From positions 152,160 to 216,159 of the forward strand of contig JAREIK010000686.1 of NCBI GenBank assembly GCA_029783825.1: a stretch of 64,000 bases of DNA, read 5' to 3'. The position numbers were made by a program, and so were the translations under genes. Positions within the stretch are counted from its first letter, which is position 1. Every line of letters starts with the position of its first letter. The notes under the pieces are model-generated. The model searched no databases. It was not told the origin of the DNA and saw nothing but the letters and a program-made list of their open reading frames with translations. Source of the stretch: Sapria himalayana. Lineage: Eukaryota > Streptophyta > Magnoliopsida > Malpighiales > Rafflesiaceae. Shown here in pieces: positions 1 through 13,200 of this stretch.

Positions 1-97
1 GAATAAAATTGTTTATATTGAATTTATATGATATATAATTATTATGATTATTATAAATAAATATTTATTCACTTTTGAAAAATATATAAAAATTATT

Positions 98-129
98 ATA
101 TTTTCAAAGGTTATAACCTTTGAAAATAT
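98..129. repeat. perfect 32-bp satellite palindrome (reference copy)
   Basis: Each arm is ATATTTTCAAAGGTTA and the centre is GGTTATAACC. Nearly every monomer has a version of this element about 55 bp before the telomere-like tract. Perfect 26-bp cores also occur at 17311, 22730, 24566, 34265 and 36563. Function is unknown; a DNA cruciform, an RNA hairpin or a dyad protein site are all possible. Confidence 0.93.
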
Positions 130-186
130 CAAAAAATAATAAAAATAATTTTTTTATTTCTTTTATTAAATAAAACCTATAACCCA

Positions 187-290
187 CTAAATGCATACAC
201 AGTTAAATTAGTAAACTACTAAACCCCGTAATGCCGAAATACATAAACCATTAAACAACTATATACTACTTAATAATTAATAAATCTAAT
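187..290 (+). repeat. 8-bp-phased telomere-like tract (reference copy, type A)
   Basis: Units read CTAAATGC, ATACACAG, TTAAATTA, GTAAACTA, CTAAACCC and so on, each 8 bp, before fading into AT-rich sequence. The reverse complement resembles TTTAGGG-type telomere repeat with one extra base per unit. Other monomer types use the same phase, for example CTAAACAC, TTAAATCA, CTAAACTC. This is a degenerate interstitial tract inside a satellite monomer, not a chromosome end. Confidence 0.75.
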
Positions 291-1010
291 TTTTATTTCT
301 ATTTATTATAATTTTAAATATTCATTTTAATTATTTATTAGTTTATTATTATAGAAATATATATTACAAAATAAAGTATGAGCACGACAAATATAATTTA
401 ATTAATTTATTTTTAATAAAAAAAATATACGCTACAAAAGAAGTAGAAATTTAAAAATTTAAAATTATTATCTAGTAATATATTTTACTATAATTTTCAA
501 TCAATTTAGGTTTCGTAGATATTTTTTATTTTTTATGTATCTTTTTATTACTAGTTTATTAATTTAATCTTTGATCATTATTATATTATCTATCAATAAA
601 ATTATTTATATTGAATTTATATGATATATAATTTTTAATATTTTTAAAACTAAATATTGTATTCACATTTCAAAAAATTGTAAATATTATATTATTTTCA
701 AAGGTTATAACCTATGAAAATGATAATAAATTATAGAAATTTCTTTTGTTATTTATTTTTTTATATAAAACCTATAACCCACTAAAAGCCTAAAAACATA
801 AATCGCTAAACTCCTAACGGAAAAACCTTTAAATACTTAAACTATTAAACTAGGTATACATTAATAATTAATCTTAAATCTCATTTTAATTTTTATTCAG
901 TATAATTTTAAATTTTTATTTTAATTATTTATCAGTTTATTTTTATAGAAATATTAATTAAAAAATAAATTATTAGTGAGACGGATCTAATTTAAATTAA
1001 ACCTGTATCC

Positions 1011-1065
1011 CTAAATAATAAATAATAAATAATAAATAATAAATAATAAATAATAAATAATAAAT
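1011..1065. repeat. TAAATAA microsatellite
   Basis: About seven copies of the 7-bp unit TAAATAA at the junction of the telomere-like tract and the AT-rich body. Shorter versions (two or three units) stand at the same place in many monomers, so this is a local slippage expansion. Confidence 0.85.
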
Positions 1066-1567
1066 CTCATTTTTTTATTATAATTTTAAATATTCATTTT
1101 AATTATTTATTTGTTATTTATATATAAATATTAATTACTAAATAAATTATGAGTTAGACAAATATAATTTAAATAAATTATTTTCCATAAAAAATATAGT
1201 TAAACTTATTAAAAGAATAAAAAATTCAAAAACAAAAAATTATTATATAGTAATATATTTTTCTTTGCTTTTGAATCATTTTAAGTTTTGAAATTATATT
1301 TTAATTAATATCTATCTTATTATTAATGGATTAATAATTTATTTTTTGATTATTATTAGATTATTTATCAATAAAATTGTTTATATTGAATTTATATAAT
1401 ATATAAATATAATGATTAGTATAACTAAATATTGTATTAACATTTGAAAAAAATTTAAAAATTATTATATTTTCAAAGGATATAACCTTTGAAAATATCA
1501 AAAAAATAATAAAAATAAATTTTTGTTTATTTTATTTTTTAAATAAAACCTATGAACCACTTAATGC

Positions 1568-1585
1568 TAGGGTTGCTCATGGGAC
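1568..1585 (+). repeat. hAT-1 left terminal inverted repeat
   Basis: It reads TAGGGTTGCTCATGGGAC and pairs with the inverse of the right end at 5178-5195 with two mismatches. hAT-2 and hAT-4 have G instead of T at position 6. Confidence 0.9.
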
Positions 1586-2474
1586 GGGATGGGATGTGGA
1601 TTACAAATCTCCAGTCACTTTCCACAGTTAGAAGATTTTTTTTGAAGATCTAGACCCATCTCATAGGTTTAAAATATCGGGACAGGATGGGACGTAGATC
1701 GAGGATTTTGGGTAGGAGAAAATGGTCCAGGGACGAAACAGAGTTCAGACATTTTTTTTCAATTTATTTTCTTCAAACTGGCCAAGTTAGTTCATGTCGA
1801 AACCATTTGTTGTACCATTTATCATTCATTGGTTATGTATCTTTCAAACTCAAATTGGGGCAATTTTTTTTAAGGATAGAAATATTAAATAATACGGGAA
1901 TGAGTTGTGTTCTTAATTTGGTTCTTTGTTTTGTCACAAGTTGGCTTTGTTCAGGCATGTGAAAGTTAACCATAATAGCAATACTACATTTTTTAAACAA
2001 TTACTTAAGATATTAAGGAATAGCTAAAGATGACCACAAACATTGGTAGCAGTAATTACTACTTAGGTAATTGCTAAAATAAGGCATCTTAATATAACAA
2101 AAAAATACAACTAATAACAACCATGATAATAATCATTTCAAACGTCTCTCCCGAAACAGCAATGAAAATCCAAACCCAATTACTTATCTCTTCTACAACT
2201 CCTCCCTTTTCTTCCTCCACTATAGAAGGACAACCAAGGATGAAAACATGTTAATCATGTAGACATAAATTTCTAAGATGAAAGAGTAATAAAAAAACAA
2301 AATATTACCTTATAAAATTTAATACACCCATTCGAAATTTAGTTGGCCAACTATAGTTGGAAGAATATTTGGATCTTCTGACCCCTCTAAAAATTGTAAT
2401 TGAACCATATTTTTATTAAATTGAATGAATAAAATAAGTAAACGTGAAATTAAAATTTACAAGATTTGTATACT

Positions 2475-4500
2475 AACCTGATTCATTATCATCAAGGTCT
2501 TGAACTAATTGTTCAATTTCAATAGGTTTGTTTGAGCTTCTCTACCAATCTTGTAGACATATGAGAACTTCAGCTGTAATAGGTGTTTAAGAACTCCTAA
2601 ATTTATCTAAAGTTCTCCCACCATTGCTAAATGTAGATTCGTAGGCCACAGTAGTTGCTTGGATAGAAGATATATCCCTTGCTACATTTTCCAACGAAGG
2701 ATATTTAACCTCATTTACCTTCCACCAGTTAATAAGATCAAAATCAATTCTATTTTTTTAAAGTTTGTCCTCCAAGTACCTATCCAACTCTTCAAAAGCT
2801 ACAACTTCTTGTTCTTTCTCCAATTCAACAAAAAAAAATCATCAACATAAGTATCTCTACCATCATAGAAATCATCATTTATTTTAACACAGTAGAAGAG
2901 AAATCCTCTTCTTTTGATTCATCTTCATTTAAATCTTTATAATCATCCATCATCTCATTTAAAGCATTTATAACCTTTTTCACCAAATTTTTGGCAAATT
3001 CCTCTCCATAATGCTAAGTGTACTTAACCTTGAGATATTTGAGCTTAGATCTAGGATCCAACACAACTACTACAAAAAGCATAATATTTGTTGACTGGAG
3101 AGAACCCCAATATTAGTTGATTTATGCCTTATTTTCATACCCATTTCAGACACCTTGTATCTATACTATTTTCACAAAGCTCAATTTTTTTTCAAAATTC
3201 GAATAATCTCAGTAAAATAAACACTAGAGGTAGAATATTATGAGCCAGATAATTTACAAGTTACCTCATAATAAGATTTCAAGAAACGAGCTAAAATTTT
3301 GGCGTTTGTTCAGTCTATCTCAGTTGGAACGTTTGAACCAAACTCCATCAAAAACCTTTTGTCTTTGTCCACCAACTTATCAAATTCTTTTTGATATTTA
3401 TATCAGTTTCTAGCATCAAATATGTTGAATTCCATCTTGTAGGACAATATAATTGTAATGAGGATCCATATGTCAAGTTTGCTTCTTTAACACATAACTT
3501 AAACATATCAAATCTTTTATGACTACTCCTCACATATTTCACCACTCCTCTAATTTTTTGAATAGCACCCTCAACTACTGCAATGCCATCTCTGACAATT
3601 AAGTTTAGGATATGAGCACAACATCTCATATGAAAATGCTCGCCTCTAAAAGGTTCAACACTTTTCTTCACAAGTCTTTTTTTCAATTGTTCAACTGCAA
3701 CATCATTATTTGATGCATTGTCAACAGTAATGAACATCAACTTTCTCAAACCCCATTAATTCATGCAAAACTCAATAGCATTTCTAATATTAACTCTAGA
3801 ATGACTTTTAATTACACAAAAGTTCAAAAGCCTTTTATGCATATTCCATTGAGAATCAATGAAATGAATAGTCAAACATATATAATACAAATTTTTTAAT
3901 GCTAGTCCAAGTGTCGGTAGTCAATGAAACTCTACAACAATGAGATGATATGCTATCAAATAATTTCTTCTTTTCCTTCACAAACAAATAAAAACAATCC
4001 CTCAGTATAGAGTGCCTAGATTGAATTTTAAATTGAGGCACACTAACTTCACAAAACTCATTAAACTCATCCCTCTCAACAAAACAAAAAGGCAATTCAT
4101 CTTTTATGATCATTTTCACAAAAGCCTCCCTAAATAGTTGTTGATCAAATTGTCAACAAGTTAATTTGTTATCATCTTAACTAGTACCTTTAGTGAAACT
4201 CAACAAAGATTGTGACTTGTCTTTACCTTTGTGAGCTTTTATTAATTCTTTTCTGTGTTAAAATTTCCTACAAGTCTTTCTCAAGTATTTCCAAAAACCT
4301 AAAGTACCTTGATTACTTTTTGTCAAGTATAATTTCTACACCATATACAAGCTGCCCAACCAGTTTCATTTCCATCTGAATCAACTAATATCTCATAAGT
4401 TTGCCAAACAACAGACTTATACCTTTTATGAGCTTGAGGTTCATATGTACCTTAACTTTCTTTTACAATTGATATTGAAGAACTTATTGTTACAATAGGA
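2475..4500 (-). pseudogene. hAT-1 transposase pseudogene (BED finger, RNase H-like core, hAT dimerisation)
   Basis: Read on the minus strand, this encodes a plant hAT transposase of the RICESLEEPER/Tag1-like type. A BED zinc-finger remnant lies near 4270-4400. The first core segment (3856-4119) contains TTDTWTS with the first catalytic Asp. The second (3348-3749) holds TVDNASNND (second Asp), CCAH and CPTRWNS. The C-terminal dimerisation region lies near 2510-2740. It is dead: a Trp codon became TGA at 4153-4155, a frameshift follows TTDTWTS near 3895, and further breaks occur around 3750 and between 2750 and 3350. No start codon is convincing, because the reading frame upstream of the BED finger contains stops in all copies. 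Weak candidate introns follow the dimerisation domain, as in hAT-4. Confidence 0.87.
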
Positions 4501-5203
4501 GGCTTCGTGAAAGGTTGATAATTAGATTTACCATTACTTTGATCATTTGATATGTGATCATCTTCAATTTATTATATTTTTCATTTACCGCTGGATCGTG
4601 CCATATGCATTGCCATTAATTAATATGATATGTTAAGCATAAATACATATAAATATTTCAAACAAGCAAGCTCTACAAAACTGACTATAACACATTCGGC
4701 CCACTCATTCGGCCCAACAACAACACCACAACCAATACTCAACAAAACTGACTGAGACACATAATAATAATAATTAATCACTCAATTCTCGTCAAAAAAA
4801 CAAACTAAAAGGCTGGTGGCATCTAAGACATGGTGGAGGCAACCAGAAGTGCGACGGACAAGGGCTGCGCCTAACTGAACACGGCTTGAACGGTGTGAGG
4901 TGGCATGGAACTCATCGGAACAGCAATAGGTGCGTCGGAATTGGTTGGGCAGTAACGGAATTGGTGGTATCTTCATGTTATATATATATATATATTCCTG
5001 GTTTTAGTATCGGTTTTTTAGGATGGGATGGTTCTTGGGATGGATATTCCTTAAGATTCGGAACCGTCCCAAAAGAAAAAATATGTGAGAGAAGGGTCGG
5101 GAAAAGTCAAAGTCAACAGATTTTATCACTCCCGATTCTTTCGGGACGAGACTTTGGGTCGGGTCGCGAATCTACGAGTCCCGTGAGCAGCCCTACTAAA
5201 TGC

Positions 5204-6547
5204 AAATAAAGTTAAATTAGTAAATTCCTAAACCCCATAATGCCTAATTACATAATCCATTAAACCTCTAAATACTACTTAATAATTAATAAATCTATTT
5301 TTTATTGCTATTTATTATATTTTTAAATATTCATTTTAATTATTTATTAGTATCTTTATTTATAAATATTTATTACAAAATAAATTATGAGTGGGACAAA
5401 TATAATTTAAATAATATATTATTTATCTAATAAAAATATACACTTATAAAAGAAGTAAAAATTTAAAAATTAAATATTATTATCCAGTAATATATTTTAC
5501 TTTAATTTTGAATCAATTTGGGTTTTGTAAATATTTTATAATTAATATCTATCTTTTTATTAATAGTTTATTAATTTAATTTTTGATCATTATTATATTA
5601 TCTATCAATAAAATTATTTATATTGAATTTATATGATATATAATTATTAATATTATCATAATTAAATATTGTATTAACATTTCAAAAAATTGTAAATATT
5701 ATTATATTTTCAAAGGTTATAACCTATGAAAATGCTAACAAATTATAGAAATTTTTTTTGTTATTTTATTTTTTTATATAAAACCTATAAACCACTAAAA
5801 GCCTAAAAACATAAATCACTAAACTCCTAACGACAAAACCTCTAAATAATTAAACTATTAAACTGGTATACATTAATAATAAATCTTCAATCTCATTTTA
5901 ATTTATATTCAGTATACTTTTAAATTTTTATGATAATTATTTATTAGTTTATTTTTATAGAAATATTAATTACAAAATAAATTATTAGTGAGACGGATTT
6001 AATCTAAATTAAACCGGTATCCCAAAATAATAAATAATAAATAATAAATCTCATTTTTTTCCTCATAATTTTAAATATTCATTTTAATTATTTATTTGTT
6101 TATTTATATATAAATATTAATTACAAAATAAATTATGAGTTAGACAAATATAATTTATATAAATTATTTTTCATTAAAAAAATATAGATAAACTTATTAA
6201 AAGAAGAAAAAATTCAAAAACAAAAAATTATTATATAGTAATATATTTTTCTTTGCTTATGAATCATTTTATGTTTTGTAATTATATTTTAATTAATATC
6301 TATCTTATTATTAATGGATTATTAATTTATTTTTTGATTATTATTAGAATATTTATCAAAAAAATTATTTATATTGAATTTATATAATATATAAATATAA
6401 TGATTAGTATAATTAAATATTGTATTCACATTAGAAAAAAATTTAAAAATTATTATATTTTCAAAGGCTTTAACCTTTGAAAATATCAAAAAATAATAAA
6501 AAATAAATTTTTTGTTATTTTATTTTTTAAATAAAACTTATAACCCA
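5204..6547 (+). repeat. AT-rich satellite, forward block 2 (one A-B dimer)
   Basis: One satellite dimer separates hAT-1 from hAT-2, with palindromes near 5707 and 6458. It closely matches 195-1559 throughout, including the longer B monomer with its partial duplication. The first bases after the target duplication read AAATAAAG, where empty sites read ATACACAG. This dimer plus one hAT forms a tandem unit of 4988 bp. Confidence 0.92.
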
Positions 6548-9500
6548 CTCAATGCTAGGGGTGCTCATGGGACGGGATGGTAAGGGGATTACAAATCTCC
6601 AGTCCCTTCCCACAGTTCGTAGATTTTTTTTTGAAGATCCAGACCCGTCCCATAGTTTGAAAATATCGGGACGGGATGGGACGGAGATAGGGTATTTTGG
6701 GTAGGATAAACAGTTCCGGAACGGAACGGAGTTCGAACATTTTTTTCAATTTATTTTCTTCAAACCGGTCAAGGTAGTTCATGTCGAAACCTTTGTTGTA
6801 TCATTTATCATTCCTTAGTTATGTATCTTTTAAACTCAAATTGGGCAAATTTTGTTTTGTCAAATAGGCTGAATACCGCAAATAAGCTCCTATACCTTGT
6901 CAAAAGCTTTGATGTGCAAAAAAGGATAGAAATGTTAAATAGAATGGGACTGAGTTGTTTGCTTAATTTTGTTCTTTGTTTTTTCACAAGTTGGCTTTGT
7001 TTAGCCGAGTGAAAGTTTACCATAATAGCAATACTATATTTTTTAAACAATTACTTAAAATTTTAATGAATAGCTAAAGATGACCACAAACATTGGTAGC
7101 TTCAATTACTACTTAAGTAATTGCTAAAATTAGGCAGCTTAATATAACAAAAAAAATACAACTAATAATATCTATGATAATAATCATTTCAAAGGTCAGT
7201 CCCTGAACAGCAACGAAATTCCAAACCTAATTAATTATCTCTTCTACAACTCCTCCCTTTTCTTCCTCCACTGTAGAAGGACAACCAAAGATGAAAATGT
7301 GTTAATCATGTAGACATAAATTTCTAAGATGAAAGAGTAATAAAAAAACAAAATATTACCATATAAAATTTAATACACCCATTTCAAATTTAGTTGGCCA
7401 ACTATAGTTGGAAGAATATTTGGATCTTGTGACCCCTCTGAAAATTGTAATCGAACCATATTTTTATTAAATTGAAAGAATAAAATAAGTAAAAGTGAAA
7501 TTAAAATTTACAAGTTTTATATACCAACCTGATTCATTATCATCAAGGACTTGAACTAATTCTTGAATTTCAATATATTTGTTTGAGCTTCTCAACCAAT
7601 CTTGTAGACATATGAGAACTTCAGCTGTAATAAATGTTAAAGAACTTCTAAATTTATCTAAAGTTCTCCCCCAGTGCTAAATGTTGATTTGTAGGCCATA
7701 GTAGATGCTGGATAGCAAATACATCTCTTGCTACATTTTCCAAAGAAGGATACCAAACCTAATTTACCTTCCACCAGTTTATAAGATCAAAATCAATTCT
7801 AATTTTTTCAAGTTTGTCCTCCAAGTACATTACCAACTCTTCCAAAGCTGCAACTTCTTGTTCTTTCTCCAATTCAACAAAAAAAATCATCAACAAAAGT
7901 ATCACTACCAACAAAGAAATCATCATTTTTCTTTAACACAGTAGAAAAGAAATCATCTTCTTTTGATTAATCTTCATTTAAATCTTTATAATCATCTATC
8001 ATCTCATTTAAGGCATATATAACTTTATTCACCAAATTTTTAGCCAATTCCTCTCCAAAATGCTAAGTGTACTTAGCCTTGAGATATTTGAGCTTATATC
8101 TAGGATCCAACACTACCCCTACAAAAAGCATAATATTTGTTGACTGAAGAGAAACCCAATATTTGTTGAATTTATGCCTCATTTTTATAACCATTTCAGA
8201 AACCATTGTATCTCTACTATATTCACAAAGCTCAAATTATATTCAAAATTCGAAAAATCTCAGGAAATAAACACTAGAGGTAAAATATTATGAACCAGAA
8301 AATTTACAAATTACCTCATAAAAATTTTCAATAAACGATCAAAAATTTTGGCGTTTGTTAAGTCTCTCTCAGTTGGAACGTTTGAACCAAACTCCTTCAA
8401 AAACCTTTTGTCTTTGTCCTCCAAGTTATCAAATTCTTTTTGATATTTTATATCAGTTTTTAGTATCAAATAATTTGAATTCCATCTTGTAGGACAATCT
8501 AATTGCCTTGAAGATCCATATGTCAAGTTTGCTTCTTCAACACATAACTTAAACATATCTAATCTTTTAGGACTACTCCTCACATATTTCACCACACCTC
8601 TAATTTTCTGAATAGCACCCTCAACTACTACAATGCCATCTCTGACAATTAAGTTTTGGATATGAGCACAACATCTCATATGAAAATGCTCTCCTCTCAA
8701 AGGTACAACACTTTTCTTCACAAGCCTTTTTTTCAATTTTCAACTGCAACATCATTATTTGATGCATTGTCAACAGTAATGCACATCAACTTTCTCAAAC
8801 CCCATTCATTCATGCAAATCTCAATAGCATTTCTAATATTAACTCCAGAATGACTTTTAATTACACAAAAGTTCAAAAGCCTTTATGCATATTCCATTGA
8901 GAATCAATTAAATGAACAGTCAAACATATATAAGACAAATTTTGAATGCTAGTCCAAGTGTCGGTAGTCAATGAAACTCTACAACAATGAGATGATATGC
9001 TATCAAATAATATCTTCTTTTCCTTCACAGATAAAGAAAAACAATCTCTGAGTGTAGAGTGCCTAGATGGAATTTTAAATTGAGGCACACTAACTTCACA
9101 AAACTCCTTGAACTCATCCCTCTCAAAAAAACAAAAAGGCAATTCATCTTTTATGATCATTTTCACTAAAGCCTCCCTAACTAGTTGTTGATCAAATTGC
9201 CAACAAGTTAATTTGTTATTTTCTGAACTATTACGTTTAGTGAAACTCAACAAAGATTGTGACATGACTTTACATTTGTGAGCTTCTATTAATTCTTTTT
9301 TGGGTGGAAATTTACTACAAGTCTATCTCAGGTATTTCTATAAATCGGAAGTACCTTGATCACATTTTGCCAAATATTCATTCCTACACCATATACAAGC
9401 TGCCCTACCAGTTTCATTTCCCTCTGAATCAACTAATATCTCATAAGTTTCCCATACAGCAGTCTTATACTTTTTATGAGCTTGAGGTTCAGATGTACCT

Positions 9501-10246
9501 TGACTTTCATTTACAATTGGAATTTAACAACCTGCCGTAACAATAAGAGGGTTCGTGAAAGGATGATGATTGGACTTACCAGTACTTTGATCATTTGAGA
9601 TGTGATCATCTTCAATTTATTGTATTTTTCATTTACCGTTAGATTGTGCCATCTGCATTGCCATTAAATAAAATGATATGTTAAGCATGAATACATATAA
9701 ATATTTCAAACAAGCAAGCTCTTCAAAACTGACTGTAACACATTCAGCCCACCCATTCGGCCCAACCACAACACCACAATCAATACTCAACAAAACTGAT
9801 TGAGACACATAATAATAATAATTAATGACTCAATTCTTGTCAGTAAAACAAACCAAAAGGCTGGTGGCATCTGAGACATGGTGGAGGCAACCAGAAGTGC
9901 GACGGACAAGGGCTAGACCTAACTTAACACGGCTGGGACGGTGTGAGGTGGCATGTAACTCATCGAAACAGCAATAGGTGCGTCGGAATTGGATGGGCAG
10001 TAGTGGAATTGGTGACATCTTCATGTTATATATATATATATATATATATATCGGTATTTTAGGATGGGATGGTTCTCAGAATGGATATTGCTTAAGATCC
10101 CGAACCATCCCAAAAGAAAAAATATATGACAGAATGTGACGGGAAAAGTCAAAGTCAACAGATTTTTCCCTGTCCCGATTCTTTCGGGACAATACTTCGG
10201 GTCGGATCGCGAATCTACGAGTCCAGAGAGCAGCCCTACTAAATGC
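6548..10246 (-). mobile_element. hAT-2: near full-length hAT transposon with 8-bp target duplication
   Basis: The element spans 6556-10238 (3683 bp), with target duplications CTCAATGC (6548-6555) and CTAAATGC (10239-10246). The left end is TAGGGGTGCTCATGGGAC; the right end is mutated (CCAGAGAGCAGCCCTA). It is collinear with hAT-1 throughout, including subterminal GGGACGGGA motifs and a longer (TA)n run at about 10025-10052. The same monomer site, orientation and left-duplication mutation position as hAT-1 indicate a duplicated copy rather than a separate insertion. Confidence 0.93.
7529..9530 (-). pseudogene. hAT-2 transposase pseudogene
   Basis: Minus-strand hAT transposase, better kept than in hAT-1. 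The BED finger region lies at about 9290-9450. An open segment at 8873-9265 covers the linker and the first catalytic motif TTDTWTS. A second at 8311-8736 covers the CCAH motif, CPTRWNS and the DUF4413-like core segment ending in FGSNVPTERDLTNAKIF. Single-base losses separate them (in a T run near 8880 and near 8737). Frameshifts near 8320 and about 7710 break the path into the C-terminal dimerisation region (about 7560-7740), where the AYxSTFS and SSLT-type motifs can still be read. The second Asp motif TVDNASNND lies between the two open segments near 8745-8790. Confidence 0.87.
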
Positions 10247-13200
10247 TTATAAAGTTATATCAGTATACTCTTAAATCCCGTAATGCCAAAATACATAAAC
10301 CATTAAACCACTAAATACTACTTAATAATTAATAAATCTAATTTTTATTGCTATTTATTATATTTTTAAATATTCATTTTAATTATTTATTAGTGTATCT
10401 ATTTAGAAATATTTATTACAAAATAAATTATGAGTGGGACAAATATAATTTAAATAATATATTATTTATCTAATAAAAATATATGCTTATAAAAGAAGTA
10501 TTAATTTAAAAATTAAAAATTATTATCAAGTAATATAAGTTACTTTAATTTTGAATAAATTTGGGTCTTGTAAAAATTTTTTAATTAATATCTATCTTAA
10601 TATTAATAGTTTATAAATTTAATTTTTGATCATAATTATAATATCTATCAATAAAATTATTTATAGTAAATTTATATGATATATAATTTTTAATATTTAA
10701 CAAAATATTGTATTAAAATTTAAAAAAAATTTAAATATTATTATATTTTCAAATGTTATTACCTATGAAAATGATAAAAAATTATTGAAATTTTTTTTGT
10801 TATTTTATTTTTTTAAATAAAACCTATAAACCAGTAAAAGCCTATAAACATAAATCGCTAAACTCCTAATGACAGAACCTCTAAATACTTAAATCATTAT
10901 ACTGGTATACATTAATAATAAATCATAAATCTCATTTTAAATTTTATTCAGTATAATTTTAAATTTTTATTTTAATTATTTATCAATTTATTTTATAGAA
11001 ATATAAATTAGAAAATAAATTATTAGTGAGACAAATCTAATTTAAATTAAACCGGTATCCTGAAATAATAAATGTTAAATTTCATTTTTTTTCATTATGA
11101 TTTTAAATATTCATTTTAATTATTTATTTGTTTATTTATATATAAATAGTAATTACAAAATAAAATGAGGTAGACAAATATAATTTATATAAATTATTTT
11201 TCATCAAAAAATTATTGAAAAACTTTAAAAAAAAAAAATTTTTTTTTAAAAGTTATTATATAGTAATATATTTTGCTTTTCTTCTGAATTATTTTTGGTT
11301 TTGTAATTATATTTTAATTGATATCTTTCTTATTAATAATATATTATTAATTTATTTTTTGATCATTATAAGAATATTTATCAAAAAAATTATTTATATT
11401 TAATTTACATGATATATAATTATAATGATTATTATAACTAAATATTGTATTCACATTTAAAAAAAATTAAAAATTATTATATTTTCAAAGGTTATAACCA
11501 TTGAAAATATCAAAAAATAATAAAAATAAATTTTTTATTATTTTATTTTTTTAATAAAACCTATTAACCACTAAATGCATACACAGTTAAATAAGAAAAC
11601 TCCTAAATCTCATAATGCCTAGATACATAAAACATTAAACCGCAATATACTACTTAATAATTAATAAATCTAATTTTTATTTCTATTTATTATAATTTTA
11701 AATATTCATTTTAATTATTTAATAATTTATTTTTATAGAAATATTTATTACAAATTAAATAATGAGAGCGACATATATATTTTAATTAATTTATTTTTAA
11801 TCAAAAAAAATATATGCTTATAAAAGAAGTAAAAATTTAAAAATTAAAAATTATTATCCAGTAATACATTTTACTTTAACTTTGAATCAAATTGGGTTTT
11901 TTAAATATTTTTTAATTAATAATAATCTTTTTATTAATAGTTTATTAATTTAAATTTTGATCATTATTATATTATCTATCAATACAATTGTTATATTGAA
12001 TTTATATGATATATAATAATTAATATTATTATAACTAAATATTAAATTCACATTTCAAAAAATTTTAAATATTATTATATTTTCAAAGGTTATAACCTAT
12101 GAAAATGAAAAAAAAAATTACAAATTTTTTTTTGTTGTTTTATTGTTAAAATAAAACCTATAAACCACTAAATGTCTAAAAACATAAATTCCAAAACTCC
12201 TAAATGACAAAACCTCTAAATACTTAAACCATTAAATAGGTGTACATTAATAAAAAATTATAAATCTCAATTTAATTTTTATTCAGTATAATTTTAAATT
12301 TTTATTTTAATTATTTATCAGTTTATATTTATAGAAATATTAATTACAAAATAAATTATTAGTAAGACAGATCTAATTTAAATAATTTATTTTTCATCAA
12401 AAAAAAATATATCCTTATAAAAAGAGGCTAAATTTTAAAAACAAAAATTAATTATTTAGTAATATATTTTATTTTTATTTTGAATCATTTTAGATATTGC
12501 AATTTTATTTTAATTTATATCATTCTTATTAATAATAGTTTATTAAATTTTTATTGATCATTATTATAATATCTATTAATAAAATTATTTATATTGAGTT
12601 TACATTATATATAATTATTAAAATTATAATTACTGAATATTATATGCACATTTAAAAAAAATTATTAATTATTATAATTTAAATGGTTATAACCTTCAAA
12701 AATAAAAAAAAATCAAAAACTTAAATTTTTTATTTTTTCATTCTTTAAATAAAAACTATGAATCACTAAAGGCCTAAACACTTAAATAACTAAACCCCAA
12801 AACCCCTAAATACTTAAACCAATAAACTAGTATATCCTGAATAATAAATAATAAATCTCTATTTTATTTGTATTCATTATAATTTTAAATATTCATTTTA
12901 ATTATTTATTAGTTTATTTTTATAGAATTATAAATTAAAAATTAATTATGAGGAGGACAAATATAATTTAAATATATTACTTTTAATAACAAAAAATATA
13001 AACTTATAAAAAGAAGCAAAACATGAAAGAAAGTATTATTTTGTAATATATTTTACTTTGATTTTGAATAAATTTTCATTTTGCATATATATTTAAAATA
13101 ATATCTATCTTATTAATAATAGTTTATTAATTTATTTTTTGATCATTAATATAATATATTCCAATATAATTGTTTATATTGAATTTACATGATATATAAT

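Larger units (their letters stand above)
1..1559 (+). repeat. AT-rich ~600-bp satellite array, forward block 1
   Basis: Tandem satellite monomers read in the forward sense, with palindromes starting near 101, 695 and 1470. The copy at 98-129 is a perfect 32-bp palindrome. Spacing is 594 then 775 bp, because the second monomer carries an extra partial copy of the AT-rich body; an A-B dimer of about 1.37 kb results. The monomer at 187-194 (CTAAATGC followed by ATACACAG) is an empty version of the site that hAT-1 occupies downstream. A microsatellite at about 1011-1065 has a 7-bp unit, TAAATAA. Short ORFs here are chance products of low-complexity sequence. Confidence 0.92.
1560..5203 (-). mobile_element. 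hAT-1: near full-length hAT transposon with 8-bp target duplication
   Basis: The element spans 1568-5195 (3628 bp), flanked by 8-bp target duplications CTTAATGC (1560-1567) and CTAAATGC (5196-5203), which differ at one base. The terminal inverted repeats agree with TAGGGNTGCTCAYGGGAC. GC-rich GGGACGGGATGGGA-like subterminal motifs lie inside both ends, as is usual for hAT transposase-binding regions. A (TA)n run sits near 4978-4995. The transposase gene lies on the minus strand and is broken. Overall GC is visibly higher than the satellite. An 8-bp duplication, short TAGGG-type ends and a BED-RNase H-dimerisation protein together place it firmly in the hAT superfamily. Confidence 0.93.

Noticed and set aside
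98..129. Intrinsic transcription terminator or miRNA precursor
   Set aside because: The arm is AT-rich with no loop and occurs in every satellite monomer. No expression evidence exists, and plant miRNA precursors are usually longer and imperfect.
187..290. True telomere or chromosome end
   Set aside because: The tracts are short, degenerate, 8 bp rather than 7 bp in period, and repeated internally in every monomer.
1..1559. CRISPR array
   Set aside because: The repeated unit is about 600 bp with no short direct repeats alternating with unique spacers, and the transposons are eukaryotic.
4886..5209. 107-codon plus-strand frame at the right end of hAT-1
   Set aside because: It reads through the subterminal repeats, the (TA)n tract and the terminal repeat into satellite, opposite to the transposase.
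1568..10238. Site-specific targeting of four independent hAT insertions
   Set aside because: Shared mutations in the target duplication and right flank favour a single insertion followed by duplication.
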